Shown here: in pieces, positions 53,359-62,622 of the stretch
How the letters are laid out: the number at the start of each line of letters is the position of its first letter
How positions within the stretch are numbered: the stretch's first letter is position 1
NCBI GenBank assembly: GCA_016744015.1
Contig: JADGFD010000003.1
Span: 1-64,000, forward strand
DNA: 64,000 nt
From: Paracoccaceae bacterium
GTDB lineage: Bacteria > Pseudomonadota > Alphaproteobacteria > Rhodobacterales > Rhodobacteraceae
Direction: 5' to 3'
Translations under genes and position numbers: made by a program
The notes under the pieces: model-generated
Seen by the model: only the letters and a program-made list of their open reading frames with translations
What the model was told of the DNA's origin: nothing
Database searches by the model: none

Positions 53359-54669
53359 CTAGTCCGCCGCCGCCTCCAGCGCCGGATAATAGCGCCATAG
53401 GGTCAGGGCGCGCATGATGTCAAACAACATCAGCGAAAGCCATAGCCCGTGATTGCCCATTAAGGGCAGCAGCACCGCCAGTATCAGCGCATAAGCAATG
53501 GTCGATTGCAGCATCGCAAGGCGCATTTCACGCGTTCGGGTGGCCCCAATGAATATCCCGTCAAACATCCAGCTCGGCAGGCCGATAAGCGGGAAGGCGA
53601 CCATCCACCAAAGGTAGCGGAGGGACTCGGCGCGCACGGGTTCAGCGGTCGTCATAACCGCGATTAGCCACGGGCCGAAGAGCGCAAAAAACACGGTGAG
53701 CAGTACAGCAAACACCAATGCCCAATAGCTGGAAAGCAGCACCGCGCGGCGCAAGGCGGGCCGGTTGCGCGCCCCCAGCGCGCCACCCACCAGAGATTCG
53801 GCTGAGATGGCAAAACCATCCAGCGCATAGGCGGTAATTTCCACAAATTGCAGCATAATCTGGTTGGCGGCGAGGGTCACGTCTCCCAGCCCAGCGCCCA
53901 GAAAAAGGAAGGTCATAAAACTGCCCATCAGCAGAATAGAGCGGATCATGATATCGCTGTTCACCACCGCCATGCGCCGCAGCTTGGCCCTGTCAAATAT
54001 CCGCGCCCATTGCCGCCATTTATCGCCCTGAAAGGCTTGGCGACACAGGTAAAGCGCCAGCAAAACCCCACTCCACTCGGCAATCAGCGTGGCCACCGCC
54101 ACGCCCTCCACGCCATAGCCAAGCCCCAGCACAAACCAGACATCCAGTGCAATATTCACCCCGTTCATCCAAATTTGCAGGATGAAGACCGACTTGGTTT
54201 TCTCCATGCCAATCAGCCAGCCCGAAAGCGCATAAATAGAAATGGTCGCGGGCGCGCCCCACACGCGAATGCTCATATAGGTCCGCGCCAGCCCCTCGAC
54301 CTCAGCCGAGGCCGGAGACAGCCAGAACCCTGCCCAAAACAGCGGGATTTGCAGCGCCCAAATCCCCAGCCCCGCCAGCCCACCAATCATCAGCCCGCGC
54401 ATCAAGAGCGCGCTCACCTCGCCGGGCTTCCCCGCGCCGCGCGCCTGTGCCACCAGCCCCGTGGTGCCCATGCGCAAAAAGCCAAACAGCCAGTAAAGCG
54501 CAGAGAGTATCACTGCGCCAATGCCCACCGCCCCAATCGGGGCCGCCAGCCCAAGCTGGCCCACAACACCCGTATCCACCGCGCCCAAAATCGGCACTGT
54601 GGCATTAGAAAGCACAATCGGCAGCGCAATGGTCAGCACGCGCTTATGGGTTACGTCAACACTGGCCAA
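53359..54669 (-). CDS. MATE family efflux transporter
   Basis: A 436-aa, about 12-helix protein of the MATE/DinF type that exports drugs or cations with sodium or proton influx. VLSNATVPILGAVDTGVVGQ and GFLRMGTTGLVAQARGAGKP are the first-helix signatures, repeated in the second half as ESLVGGALGARNRPA. No drug specificity can be told. It stands alone, with a 254-nt gap upstream. Confidence 0.9.
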   Translation of the reverse strand: MASVDVTHKRVLTIALPIVLSNATVPILGAVDTGVVGQLGLAAPIGAVGIGAVILSALYWLFGFLRMGTTGLVAQARGAGKPGEVSALLMRGLMIGGLAGLGIWALQIPLFWAGFWLSPASAEVEGLARTYMSIRVWGAPATISIYALSGWLIGMEKTKSVFILQIWMNGVNIALDVWFVLGLGYGVEGVAVATLIAEWSGVLLALYLCRQAFQGDKWRQWARIFDRAKLRRMAVVNSDIMIRSILLMGSFMTFLFLGAGLGDVTLAANQIMLQFVEITAYALDGFAISAESLVGGALGARNRPALRRAVLLSSYWALVFAVLLTVFFALFGPWLIAVMTTAEPVRAESLRYLWWMVAFPLIGLPSWMFDGIFIGATRTREMRLAMLQSTIAYALILAVLLPLMGNHGLWLSLMLFDIMRALTLWRYYPALEAAAD

Positions 54670-54755
54670 TATGGCCTCCTAAATGCAGATTTTGAACTTG
54701 TGACGGTAGGCAGGTTTGAAGGCCTTGCCAAGGCCCTAAAATCGAAGCGACGGTT

Positions 54756-54802
54756 GCGGCGCGCCTACTATTGTACTCGCGGAATCACGCCACCCGCGCC
54801 GC
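54756..54802 (-). repeat. Palindrome-ended repeat, copy 6 (minus)
   Basis: GCGGCGCG (54756-54763) and CGCGCCGC (54795-54802) are perfect ends around 31 bases. On the minus strand it begins GCGGCGCGGGTG like copies 2 and 4. It faces copy 7 in the same 254-nt gap before the thioesterase genes. Confidence 0.5.
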
Positions 54803-54842
54803 ATTGTACCACCTGCGCCTGCCAAAGTGCACATCGGTCAAA

Positions 54843-54889
54843 GCGCGGCGCGTATACAATGCCGCCAAGCAGCACAAATGCTAACACGC
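54843..54889 (+). repeat. Palindrome-ended repeat, copy 7 (plus, degenerate)
   Basis: It starts GCGCGGCGCG and keeps CAAGCAGCACAAATGC and CACGC, close to the interior of copy 5. The right end is worn and no longer matches CGCGCCGC. It is paired with copy 6 in the opposite orientation. Confidence 0.45.
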
Positions 54890-54923
54890 TACCACCGCGA
54901 GAGGCGAGGCCACGGCTTTGCAT

Positions 54924-55403
54924 TTATCCCTCTATCTGCGGCATCAAAAAATGCCCTGTGGCCTGCGCAAAAAGCTTGTTGCGGTTATCTTGCCAGGCTT
55001 CCACATGCACGCTCGCAAACCGCCGCCCAGAGCGGTTAACAACCGCCCGTGCATAGGCGTCTCGCGGCAGCCCAGAGCGCAGGTAGTCTACCGTAAAATC
55101 TATGGTTTTCGGGATCAGCTTTGGCCCCGTTGCCCCCGCCTCAAACTGCGGCCAATAGGTTTGCCAGCCTAGCTCCACCTGTGCGGCGATTTCCAGAAAG
55201 GCCCCCACGGCACCGCCGTGCAGGGCGGGCAGTATCGGGTTGCCCACGAGGTGTTCACCATAGGGCAAGGTGGATGTTAGCTCATCGCCCCGCCGCTCAA
55301 AAGTTACCCCCAAAAATCCAATATAGGGTATCCCCCCCACAAGGTCCGCCAGCGCAGCATCTCGCCGCTTTTTAATCACCTGCACAGGTTCTGGCTTTTT
55401 CAT
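54924..55403 (-). CDS. PaaI-family thioesterase (first of pair)
   Basis: A 159-aa hotdog-fold protein. The HGGAVGAFLEIAAQ segment carries the PaaI/4HBT active-site pattern. Members hydrolyse aryl- or acyl-CoA thioesters; the substrate is unknown. Its start overlaps the stop of the second thioesterase gene by 4 nt. Confidence 0.85.
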   Translation of the reverse strand: MKKPEPVQVIKKRRDAALADLVGGIPYIGFLGVTFERRGDELTSTLPYGEHLVGNPILPALHGGAVGAFLEIAAQVELGWQTYWPQFEAGATGPKLIPKTIDFTVDYLRSGLPRDAYARAVVNRSGRRFASVHVEAWQDNRNKLFAQATGHFLMPQIEG

Positions 55404-55831
55404 GGCTTTGCCCCTTCTACCGTAAATGCCCCTGCCGCCGCAGCCACCGGCTCGTCACCTTCGTCAAAAGCTGTGGCCCGTACAAACGCGACTGAGCGCG
55501 TTACGCGGTAGCACTCGGCCTCAGCCCGCAGACGCTGCCCTTTGATGGCCGAGCGCATATAATCTATCCGCAAATCTATGGTTGCCGTCCCGCCCGTGCT
55601 TTGTGGATGGCTCACCACGGCCGTACCCATGGCTGTATCCAATAACGCCGTAACCACGCCGCCATGCAGCACGCCGCTTTCAGGGTCTCCTACAAAACGC
55701 TCGTTATAGGGCAACGAAAGCTCTGCCCGCCCAGAATGCACAGCATCCACACGCATTTCTAACGCGCGAGAATGCGGAATCGCGCCGATAAACTGCCGCG
55801 CAATTGCTGCTTTTTTGTCAATATCTTCCAT
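55400..55831 (-). CDS. PaaI-family thioesterase (second of pair)
   Basis: A 143-aa hotdog protein with the HGGVVTALLDTAMGTAV motif, typical of PaaI-like thioesterases. It is upstream of and translationally coupled to the related 159-aa gene, so the two may form a heteromer or have diverged after duplication. It is divergent from the metal exporter gene. Confidence 0.87.
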   Translation of the reverse strand: MEDIDKKAAIARQFIGAIPHSRALEMRVDAVHSGRAELSLPYNERFVGDPESGVLHGGVVTALLDTAMGTAVVSHPQSTGGTATIDLRIDYMRSAIKGQRLRAEAECYRVTRSVAFVRATAFDEGDEPVAAAAGAFTVEGAKP

Positions 55832-55906
55832 AAAATGGCACCCTCAGGTAATTGTGAGCCTCACTTTGCCAATAAACCGCTTGCAATTACCAGCCCGAAA
55901 ACGTAT

Positions 55907-55933
55907 TGCAAATGAGAACTATTATCATTTGCA
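55907..55933. promoter_or_regulatory. Fur/Mur-like box before the metal exporter
   Basis: A 27-bp inverted repeat: TGCAAATGA at 55907-55915 and TCATTTGCA at 55925-55933 are perfect 9-bp arms. The centre GAACTATTA fits a Fur-type AATGAGAA...TTATCATT pattern. In alphaproteobacteria the Fur homologue is often Mur, a manganese sensor, which suits a metal exporter. It ends 9 nt before the ATG. Confidence 0.7.
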
Positions 55934-55942
55934 GGTAGCGCC

Positions 55943-57076
55943 ATGAACACCGCCACGATCACCCCCCAGATTTCCCGCGACAAATTCGGCCCGTTTCGCA
56001 GCAAGCGCCTGCCCGTGGTGCTTATTTTGTTCGTGCTGGCCATTTGGCCCGGCGCGCTAGGCGAGATGACCCGCGGCCTGATGGTCGATGCCTATACGCA
56101 AGTGGCCGCCTTTGTGGCCACCACCCTTCTTATTTTTTATGGCGTCGAGCGCCTGTTTAACTTTGAGCTAGGCGCGGCCTTGCGCAATTCAAAAGGCTGG
56201 CAAATTCCGATATCAGCACTGCTGGGCAGCACCCCCGGCTGTGGTGGAGCCGTGGTGGTTGTGGCGGCGTATACATCGGGCAATGTGAGCTTTGGCGCGG
56301 TTGTGGCCGCCCTAACCGCCACCATGGGGGACGCCGCATTTTTGCTGATCGCCGTGCGGCCTGATACAGCGATTATCGTGCTACCACTTTCCTTTGTGGT
56401 TGGCATTCTTACCGGATTCATCGTTGATAAGGTTAATAAAACCGACTATCGCGGCAATGTGGCGGCCACCTGTGAACTGGCCCCGCGTATCGGCAAGATC
56501 CGCCTGCGGGATTATGCCTATGTTGCCACCGTAATCCCCGGCCTTGCCATTGGCATTTCGCAGCTTATGCAGTTTGACCTAGAGGCCACGTGGGGCTTGC
56601 TTTTGCCGATCACGGGCTTGGTCGGCACGGCCATTGGCCTTCTTATCTGGGCTGTTTCACCCGTTCAGGCGATGACAAACGCACAAGACGCCCCCTTTAC
56701 CCGTGCGGCTGAAGAAACCAGCTTCATCGCGATTTGGGTGATCGGCGCTTATCTGGCCTATGATTACATCGTCGCCTTTAGCGGTGTTGATTTGAAAGAC
56801 TTATTTGCCTCGGTCGCGCCGTTGCTGCCCCTTATGGGTGTGCTCATCGGGCTTATTCCGGGCTGCGGGCCGCAAGTTTTGGTGACCACACTTTATGTAA
56901 ACGGCCTCATTCCGTTTGCAGCGCTGATGGGTAATGCCATCTCAAATGACGGCGACGCGCTGTTTCCGGCCATCGCGCTGAACCCCAAAGCTGCGGTTAT
57001 GGCAACGCTCTATTCAACGATTCCCGCACTTATCCTTGCTTACGGCTTTTACGGCTTCGCCCCCGGCTTTGGCTAA
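55943..57076 (+). CDS. Putative manganese / heavy-metal exporter
   Basis: A 377-aa membrane protein with about ten helices. Two related motifs, GSTPGCGGAVVVVAAYTSGN and LIPGCGPQVLVTTLYVNG, each with PGCG, lie in the two halves, and each is followed by a GDAAF or GDALFP acidic element. This fits the putative manganese transporter (10TM heavy-metal exporter) group. A Fur/Mur-like box lies just upstream, so control by manganese or iron is likely. Confidence 0.75.
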   Translation: MNTATITPQISRDKFGPFRSKRLPVVLILFVLAIWPGALGEMTRGLMVDAYTQVAAFVATTLLIFYGVERLFNFELGAALRNSKGWQIPISALLGSTPGCGGAVVVVAAYTSGNVSFGAVVAALTATMGDAAFLLIAVRPDTAIIVLPLSFVVGILTGFIVDKVNKTDYRGNVAATCELAPRIGKIRLRDYAYVATVIPGLAIGISQLMQFDLEATWGLLLPITGLVGTAIGLLIWAVSPVQAMTNAQDAPFTRAAEETSFIAIWVIGAYLAYDYIVAFSGVDLKDLFASVAPLLPLMGVLIGLIPGCGPQVLVTTLYVNGLIPFAALMGNAISNDGDALFPAIALNPKAAVMATLYSTIPALILAYGFYGFAPGFG

Positions 57077-57117
57077 ACACTTGAGACTCAAAGAATAATT
57101 CCCAAATTCACGCTTTA

Positions 57118-57133
57118 TTTACGTTAACGTCAA
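57118..57133. promoter_or_regulatory. Candidate MerR-type operator
   Basis: TTTACGTTAACGTCAA contains the perfect palindrome ACGTTAACGT (57121-57130). It lies about 75 nt upstream of the MerR gene. MerR-family regulators of acyl-CoA catabolism (LiuR type) bind TTACGT-rich palindromes, so autoregulation is likely. Inferred by analogy. Confidence 0.45.
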
Positions 57134-57208
57134 CTTCCCCTCTTGAAAAATAAGACTTTTCCTGCCATGTTTTGGAAAGTGATATAAATTCAAGGGGAGA
57201 AACTGACC

Positions 57209-57604
57209 ATGAGCGACCCAAGATTTACCATTGGAGAGATGTGCGAAGCGTTTAGCGTAACGCCCCGCACCTTGCGTTTTTACGAAGCTAAGGAGCTTCT
57301 TTACCCGCAGCGCATCGGGCAAAAACGGCTTTTCACCAAGTCTGACCGCGCCCGTCTTAAGCTCATTCTACAAGGTAAGCGCTTTGGCTTTAGCCTTGAA
57401 GAGATTCGGCAATTGCTGGAGCTTTATAATATTGACGACCAACAAAACACCCAGCTTACGCGCACATATGAGCTGGGCCTAGAGCGCCTTGCCGCCATGA
57501 AGGCCCAGCGTGACGAGCTCACCAACGCCATCGAAGATTTAACCGAACAACTCAGTTGGGTAGACAACGCCCTCGCCGAGCGCGGCCAAAAAGCTGCCGA
57601 ATAG
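57209..57604 (+). CDS. MerR family transcriptional regulator of beta-oxidation
   Basis: A 131-aa MerR protein: a winged-helix DNA-binding domain (FTIGEMCEAFSVTPRTLRFY, about 6-25), the FTKSDRARLKLILQGKRFGF second motif, and a C-terminal coiled-coil for dimerisation. There are no cysteine metal ligands, so an acyl-CoA or redox signal is more likely than metal. It lies 9 nt before the first acyl-CoA dehydrogenase gene. Confidence 0.88.
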   Translation: MSDPRFTIGEMCEAFSVTPRTLRFYEAKELLYPQRIGQKRLFTKSDRARLKLILQGKRFGFSLEEIRQLLELYNIDDQQNTQLTRTYELGLERLAAMKAQRDELTNAIEDLTEQLSWVDNALAERGQKAAE

Positions 57605-57613
57605 GAGCCCCAG

Positions 57614-59392
57614 ATGCCGATTTATACCCCCCCGCAAAAAGATATGGAATTCATTCTGCACGATGTGCTGAAGGTTCACGAGTCAACCACACCCGGCTAT
57701 AACGAATTGGAGCCGGATTTCACGGGTGCCATTCTGGAAGAAGCCGCCAAGATCGCTCGTGATGTTATGGCCCCCCTCAATGAGGTCGGAGACCGTGAAG
57801 GCTGCACGCTGGAAAACGGTGTTGTCCGCACGCCCACGGGCTTCCAAGACGCCTTTGACACCCTGCGCGAGGGCGGCTGGACAGGCCTTGACTGTGACCC
57901 TGAATATGGCGGCCAGGGCATGCCCTATGTGCTGAATGCGGCCGTGGGCGAAATGCAGGCAGGCGCAAACATGTCGCTGAATATGTATCCGGGGCTAACC
58001 CACGGGGCCTATTCAGCCATTCACGCCCATGCCTCTGACACGCTCAAAACAAAATTCCTGCCAAAAATGGTGACCTGTGAATGGACCGGCACCATGAACC
58101 TGACAGAGCCCCACTGCGGCACTGACTTGGGCCTGCTGCGCACTAAAGCCGAGCCGCAGGATGACGGCAGCTACAAGCTCACCGGCCAAAAGATATTTAT
58201 ATCGGCGGGCGAGCATGACATGGCGGAGAATATCATCCACCTTGTGCTGGCCAAAATCCCCGGTGGGCCTGAGGGCGTGAAGGGGATTTCGCTATTTATC
58301 GTGCCGAAGTTCCTTGTGAAAGAAGATGGCACTTTAGGCGCACGCAACGGCGTGGCTTGCGGTAACCTTGAAGAAAAGATGGGCATCCACGGCAATTCAA
58401 CCTGCGTAATGAACTTTGATGATGCCGAAGGCTACCTCGTCGGCGAGGCCCATAATGGCTTGCGCGCCATGTTCACCATGATGAACGAAGCCCGCGTAGG
58501 CGTGGGCCTGCAAGGCCTTTCCCAAGCCCAAGCCGCCTATAGCAACGCTGTTGAATATGCCCGAGACCGCCTACAAGGCCGCGCCGTAACCGGCACGGAA
58601 AACCCCGAAGGCCCCGCCGACCCGCTGATCGTGCACCCCGATATTCGCCGCGCGCTGATGGACCAAAAAGCCTTTATCGAGGCTGGCCGTGCGTTCCTGT
58701 TGTGGGGGGCAACGATGATAGACGCCCACCACCGTAGCGATGATAAAGCTGCTAACGGCCTCGTTTCCCTGCTCACACCCGTAATGAAGGGCTTCCTTAC
58801 GGATAAGGGTTTTGAATGCACCGTGCAGGCCCAGCAGGTTTTTGGCGGCCACGGCTATATTGAAGAGCAAGGCATGAGCCAGTTTGTGCGCGATGCCCGC
58901 ATTACCATGATCTATGAAGGGGCCAACGGCGTGCAAGCGCTTGACCTCGTGGGCCGCAAGCTGGCCTCGGGTGGTGGTAAAAACGTGATGGCATTTTTTG
59001 AGCTTATCAAAGGATTCATCAAAGAAAATGAAACAAACGAGGTGCTTAAGGATGACTTCCTAGCCCCCCTCAAAGCCGCCAGCAAAGACCTGCAAGCCGC
59101 CTCGATGTTTTTCATGCAGCACGGCATGAAAGACCCCAATGCAGCGCTGGCTGGCTCCACCGATTTCCTCCACCTTTTCGGCCACACATGCCTCGGCCTG
59201 ATGTGGGCACAAATGGCAAAAGCCGCGCAAGAGAGCTTAGACGCTGGCACGGCTGACGAAAAGTTCATGCAAAATAAGCTGGTCACTGGCCGCTATTATA
59301 TGCAACGCTTGCTGCCAGAAACCGGCCTGCGACTGGCGCGCATCATGAGCGGCGCCGCCCCTGTTATGGCCCTCGCTGCTGAGGATTTTTAG
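57614..59392 (+). CDS. Acyl-CoA dehydrogenase, long C-terminal type
   Basis: A 592-aa ACAD with the extra C-terminal domain, of the same type as 3-methylmercaptopropionyl-CoA dehydrogenase (DmdC) and fatty acyl FadE5-like enzymes. FAD/substrate motifs: [16 protein letters not shown] (about 158-173), a [10 protein letters not shown] block, and the catalytic base E435 in MIYEGANG. The beta-oxidation context favours fatty acyl substrates, but MMPA-CoA cannot be excluded. Confidence 0.9.
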   Translation: MPIYTPPQKDMEFILHDVLKVHESTTPGYNELEPDFTGAILEEAAKIARDVMAPLNEVGDREGCTLENGVVRTPTGFQDAFDTLREGGWTGLDCDPEYGGQGMPYVLNAAVGEMQAGANMSLNMYPGLTHGAYSAIHAHASDTLKTKFLPKMVTCEWTGTMNLTEPHCGTDLGLLRTKAEPQDDGSYKLTGQKIFISAGEHDMAENIIHLVLAKIPGGPEGVKGISLFIVPKFLVKEDGTLGARNGVACGNLEEKMGIHGNSTCVMNFDDAEGYLVGEAHNGLRAMFTMMNEARVGVGLQGLSQAQAAYSNAVEYARDRLQGRAVTGTENPEGPADPLIVHPDIRRALMDQKAFIEAGRAFLLWGATMIDAHHRSDDKAANGLVSLLTPVMKGFLTDKGFECTVQAQQVFGGHGYIEEQGMSQFVRDARITMIYEGANGVQALDLVGRKLASGGGKNVMAFFELIKGFIKENETNEVLKDDFLAPLKAASKDLQAASMFFMQHGMKDPNAALAGSTDFLHLFGHTCLGLMWAQMAKAAQESLDAGTADEKFMQNKLVTGRYYMQRLLPETGLRLARIMSGAAPVMALAAEDF

Positions 59393-59395
59393 CAC

Positions 59396-60550
59396 ATGAG
59401 CTTCCCCAACCTGCCTTCTCCGTGGATGACCGACGAGCATAAAATGCTCGAAGAAATGACCCATGCATTTTTTCAGGAGAAGTGGCAGCCGAAGTATGAA
59501 AAATGGCGGCAACAGGGGCAGATGGACCGGGATAGCTGGTATGAAGCTGGCGAGCTAGGCCTGCTCTGCGCCTCCATCCCTGGGGAATACGGCGGTGCGG
59601 GTGGTGATTTCGGGCATGACTCGGTGATCTACATGGTCGCCGCACGCGAAAACCTCGCGAGCTGGGGCAACGGCATCCATTCCGGCATCGTGGCGCATTA
59701 CATTCTGGCTTATGGCACTGAAGAGCAAAAGCAGCGCTGGCTGCCAAAAATGGCAACCGGCGAGCTGGTATCGGCATTGGCGATGACCGAGCCAAGTGGT
59801 GGGTCGGATGTGCAGCGCATAAAAACCCGCGCGGTGAAGGAGGGAAATGCCTATCGCCTAAACGGCACAAAAACCTTTATTACCAATGGCCAACATGCTG
59901 ACCTGATACTTGTTGCCTGCAAAACCGGTGATGACGAGGGTGCCAAAGGCATATCGCTCATTATGCTGGAAACAAAGGAGGCCAAAGGTTTTACCCGAGG
60001 GCGCAACCTCGATAAAATCGGGCTGAAATCAGCCGATACGTCTGAATTATTTTTCGACAATGTCGAAATTCCGCCTGAAAACCTGCTTGGCACCGAAGAG
60101 GGCCAAGGCTTTTACCAAATGATGCAGCAGCTCCCGCAAGAGCGCCTGATTATCGGGGCCAGTGCCGTGGGCGCCATGGAAGCCGGTGTGGCGATGACCA
60201 TTGAATACTGTAAAGAGCGCGAGGCTTTTGGCGGCCCGCTCACGCAGTTCCAAAACACTCGCTTTAAGTTGGCCGAAGCCAAAACCAACACGGTTGTGGC
60301 CCGCGCGTTTTTCGATAATTGCCTCTCGGCGCATTTGGCTGGCAACCTGACGGTTGAGACCGCCGCCATGAACAAATTCTGGCTTACCGATTTGCAATGC
60401 GAAGTATTAGACGAATGCCTTCAGCTACATGGCGGCTATGGCTATATGATGGAATATCCGATTGCCGAAATATGGGCAGACGCCCGCGTGCAACGCATCT
60501 ATGGCGGCACTAACGAGATTATGAAAGAGCTGATAGGGCGGAGCTTGTGA
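59396..60550 (+). CDS. Acyl-CoA dehydrogenase, LCAD/IVD-like
   Basis: A 384-aa standard-length [22 protein letters not shown] is the FAD-contact block and [14 protein letters not shown] the C-terminal signature; the G in IYGGT is where medium-chain enzymes have the catalytic Glu, so the base is probably in the helix after [10 protein letters not shown], as in long-chain/isovaleryl enzymes. It is 3 nt after the first ACAD gene. Confidence 0.92.
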   Translation: MSFPNLPSPWMTDEHKMLEEMTHAFFQEKWQPKYEKWRQQGQMDRDSWYEAGELGLLCASIPGEYGGAGGDFGHDSVIYMVAARENLASWGNGIHSGIVAHYILAYGTEEQKQRWLPKMATGELVSALAMTEPSGGSDVQRIKTRAVKEGNAYRLNGTKTFITNGQHADLILVACKTGDDEGAKGISLIMLETKEAKGFTRGRNLDKIGLKSADTSELFFDNVEIPPENLLGTEEGQGFYQMMQQLPQERLIIGASAVGAMEAGVAMTIEYCKEREAFGGPLTQFQNTRFKLAEAKTNTVVARAFFDNCLSAHLAGNLTVETAAMNKFWLTDLQCEVLDECLQLHGGYGYMMEYPIAEIWADARVQRIYGGTNEIMKELIGRSL

Positions 60551-60574
60551 TTGACTTTGGGAAAAAACTATTAT

Positions 60575-60610
60575 GCCTCCGGCGGGAGTATTTTCAGAAG
60601 ACTGAAGATG
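60575..60610 (+). repeat. GAGTATTT-type intergenic repeat with hairpin
   Basis: Starting GCCTCCGGCGGGAGTATTTT, it has a CTCC-GGCG-GGAG mini-hairpin followed by TATTTT, then CAGAAGACTGAAG. It may act as a weak terminator after the second ACAD. It is oriented opposite to 60719-60740. Confidence 0.5.
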
Positions 60611-60718
60611 CGCCCCTGTCCGAAAACAAGGGCGACTTCACTCTTCACGGCCATCGGCTCTCCAGCCTGTACCGTAAAACCAAAGTAACAATGTCATGGT
60701 TAACAAACCGTTACCTGA

Positions 60719-60740
60719 CTTCATTCTTCCCCAAATACTC
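60719..60740 (-). repeat. GAGTATTT-type intergenic repeat, inverted copy
   Basis: On the minus strand it reads GAGTATTTGGGGAAGAATGAAG. With 60575-60610 it forms an inverted pair around a 108-nt core, just before the GST gene. A short CGCCC...GGGCG hairpin (60611-60634) lies in the core. Confidence 0.5.
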
Positions 60741-60770
60741 AAATCCGAACCTCTCCACAGGAGCAGACGC

Positions 60771-61397
60771 ATGAAGTTGTATTGTTTTGCTCAGTCAGGC
60801 AATGCCTATAAGGTCGCCAACTATCTCAATGTAACGGGCACCCCTTGGGAAGCGGTTTTTGTTGATTTCTTCAAAGGTGAATCCCGCAGCCCTGAATTCC
60901 GCGCTATTAACGAAATGGGCGAAGTGCCCGTGCTCGTTGACGGCGACACAACGCTCAGCCAGTCGGGCGTTATCCTTGATTATCTAATAGAGAAAACCGG
61001 CCAGTATACCCCGACCGCAGGCGATGCGCGCGAGGTGCTTCGCTGGATTTTATGGGACAACCACAAAGGCTCCAGCCAGTTTGGCATGACCCGCTTCATC
61101 GCTAATTTCCTACCCGAAAAGCACCGCAACGCCGATGTAATCGCCTTTTCCATGGGCCGCTGTCAAGCCGCGCTTACCGTGCTCAACGCCCATCTTGAGG
61201 GCCGCGACTGGATGGTGGGCACCACCCCCACCGCCGCCGATTTTTCCTGTAGCTCATACCTGTTTTATGACGAGCCTTTCGGCATGGATCGCAGCCTTTA
61301 CCCGCATATTGAAAGCTGGCTGGAAAACATCCGCCAGCTTTCCAACTGGAAACACCCTTATGACTTGATGCAGGGCCACCCCCTGCCGCCAAAATAA
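60771..61397 (+). CDS. Glutathione S-transferase family protein
   Basis: A 208-aa GST with a thioredoxin-like N-terminal domain (MKLYCFAQSGNAYKVANYL; the E-V-P-V-L and S-Q-S-G glutathione motifs appear as GEVPVLVDGDTTLSQSG) and an all-helical C-terminal domain. The ATG at 60771 has AGGAG 7 nt upstream. It sits between ACAD and thiolase genes, so it may remove reactive acyl or enoyl products. Confidence 0.88.
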   Translation: MKLYCFAQSGNAYKVANYLNVTGTPWEAVFVDFFKGESRSPEFRAINEMGEVPVLVDGDTTLSQSGVILDYLIEKTGQYTPTAGDAREVLRWILWDNHKGSSQFGMTRFIANFLPEKHRNADVIAFSMGRCQAALTVLNAHLEGRDWMVGTTPTAADFSCSSYLFYDEPFGMDRSLYPHIESWLENIRQLSNWKHPYDLMQGHPLPPK

Positions 61398-61409
61398 CCG
61401 GAGGATATT

Positions 61410-62621
61410 ATGAACGAAGCCTATATCTATGACGCTGTACGCAGCCCGCGTGGCAAGGGCCGTGCTGACGGCTCACTTAATGAGGTCACATCTGTGCGCC
61501 TTTCAGCCGATATTCTCAATGCACTGGCCGAGCGTAACAACCTTGATACTGAAGCGGTGGAAGACGTGATTTGGGGCAATGTAACCCAAGTGATGGAACA
61601 AGGCGGCTGCCTTGCGCGCTCGGCTGTGCTGCTTTCGGATTATGCTGAAAGCGTGCCGGGCTTGAGCATTAACCGCTTTTGCGCCAGCGCCATGGAGGCC
61701 ACTAATCTGGGGGCCATGCAGGTGCGCGGCGGCGCGGGGCAGGCCTATGTGACCGGTGGTGTAGAAATGATGAGCCGCGTGCCGATGGGTGCTGACGGGG
61801 CCGCCGTGGCGGTGGACCCTGAGCTGGCGCACAAGATTTATTTTGTGCCACAAGGCATTTCGGCGGATATTATTGCAACTGAATATGGCTTTTCCCGCGC
61901 GGATGTCGACGCCTATGCCATGGAATCCCAGCGTCGCACCAAAGTGGCGCAGGATGAGGGCCGGTTTGATAAATCCTTAATCACCATCAAGGACCGCAAT
62001 GGCCTGACGATTTTGGACAAAGATGAATTCCCGCGCCCGCAAACCGACATGCAATCGCTCGGTGGCCTCAAGGCGGCGTTTAAAGATATTGGCGAAAGCA
62101 TGCCGGGGTTTGACGCGGTGGCGCTGCTAAAATATCCGCATTTGGAAAAGATCAACCACGTGCACCACGCGGGCAATTCCTCGGGCATTGTGGATGGCGC
62201 GGCGGCTATGCTGGTGGGCTCAAAAGAGTTTGGCGAAAAGTATGGACTGAAGCCCCGCGCCCGCATCCGCGCTGCTGCAAAAATCGGCACAGACCCGACC
62301 ATTAACCTCACCGGCCCCGTGCCCGTAACCGAAAAAATCCTTGCCGAAGCTGGCATGAGCATTAGCGACATTGATCTTTTCGAGGTCAATGAAGCCTTCG
62401 CCGCCGTGGTGCTGCGTTTTATGCAGGCCTTTGATGTGGACCACTCCAAGGTGAACGTAAACGGCGGGGCGATCAGCCTTGGCCACCCGCTTGGGGCCAC
62501 AGGTGCGATGATCATCGGCACCGCGCTTGACGAGCTTGAACGCACTGGAAAAGGCACCGCTTTGGCTACCCTCTGCGTTGCTTCCGGCATGGGCGCGGCA
62601 ACAATAATTGAAAGGATATAG
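61410..62621 (+). CDS. fadA: Acetyl-CoA acyltransferase (3-ketoacyl-CoA thiolase)
   Basis: This thiolase cleaves 3-ketoacyl-CoA in the last step of beta-oxidation. The 403-aa protein has C91 (NRFCASAMEAT), H359 (GHPLGATGAM) and C389 (CVASGMG). It is more like FadA/FadI than the PhaA at 12200. It lies 12 nt after the GST gene, in the same operon. Confidence 0.94.
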   Translation: MNEAYIYDAVRSPRGKGRADGSLNEVTSVRLSADILNALAERNNLDTEAVEDVIWGNVTQVMEQGGCLARSAVLLSDYAESVPGLSINRFCASAMEATNLGAMQVRGGAGQAYVTGGVEMMSRVPMGADGAAVAVDPELAHKIYFVPQGISADIIATEYGFSRADVDAYAMESQRRTKVAQDEGRFDKSLITIKDRNGLTILDKDEFPRPQTDMQSLGGLKAAFKDIGESMPGFDAVALLKYPHLEKINHVHHAGNSSGIVDGAAAMLVGSKEFGEKYGLKPRARIRAAAKIGTDPTINLTGPVPVTEKILAEAGMSISDIDLFEVNEAFAAVVLRFMQAFDVDHSKVNVNGGAISLGHPLGATGAMIIGTALDELERTGKGTALATLCVASGMGAATIIERI

Positions 62622-62622
62622 C

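Noticed and set aside
60547-60774. 75-codon frame between the second acyl-CoA dehydrogenase and GST
   Set aside because: It is made of the GAGTATTT repeats and hairpin sequence and has no family resemblance; the GST has its own start and RBS.
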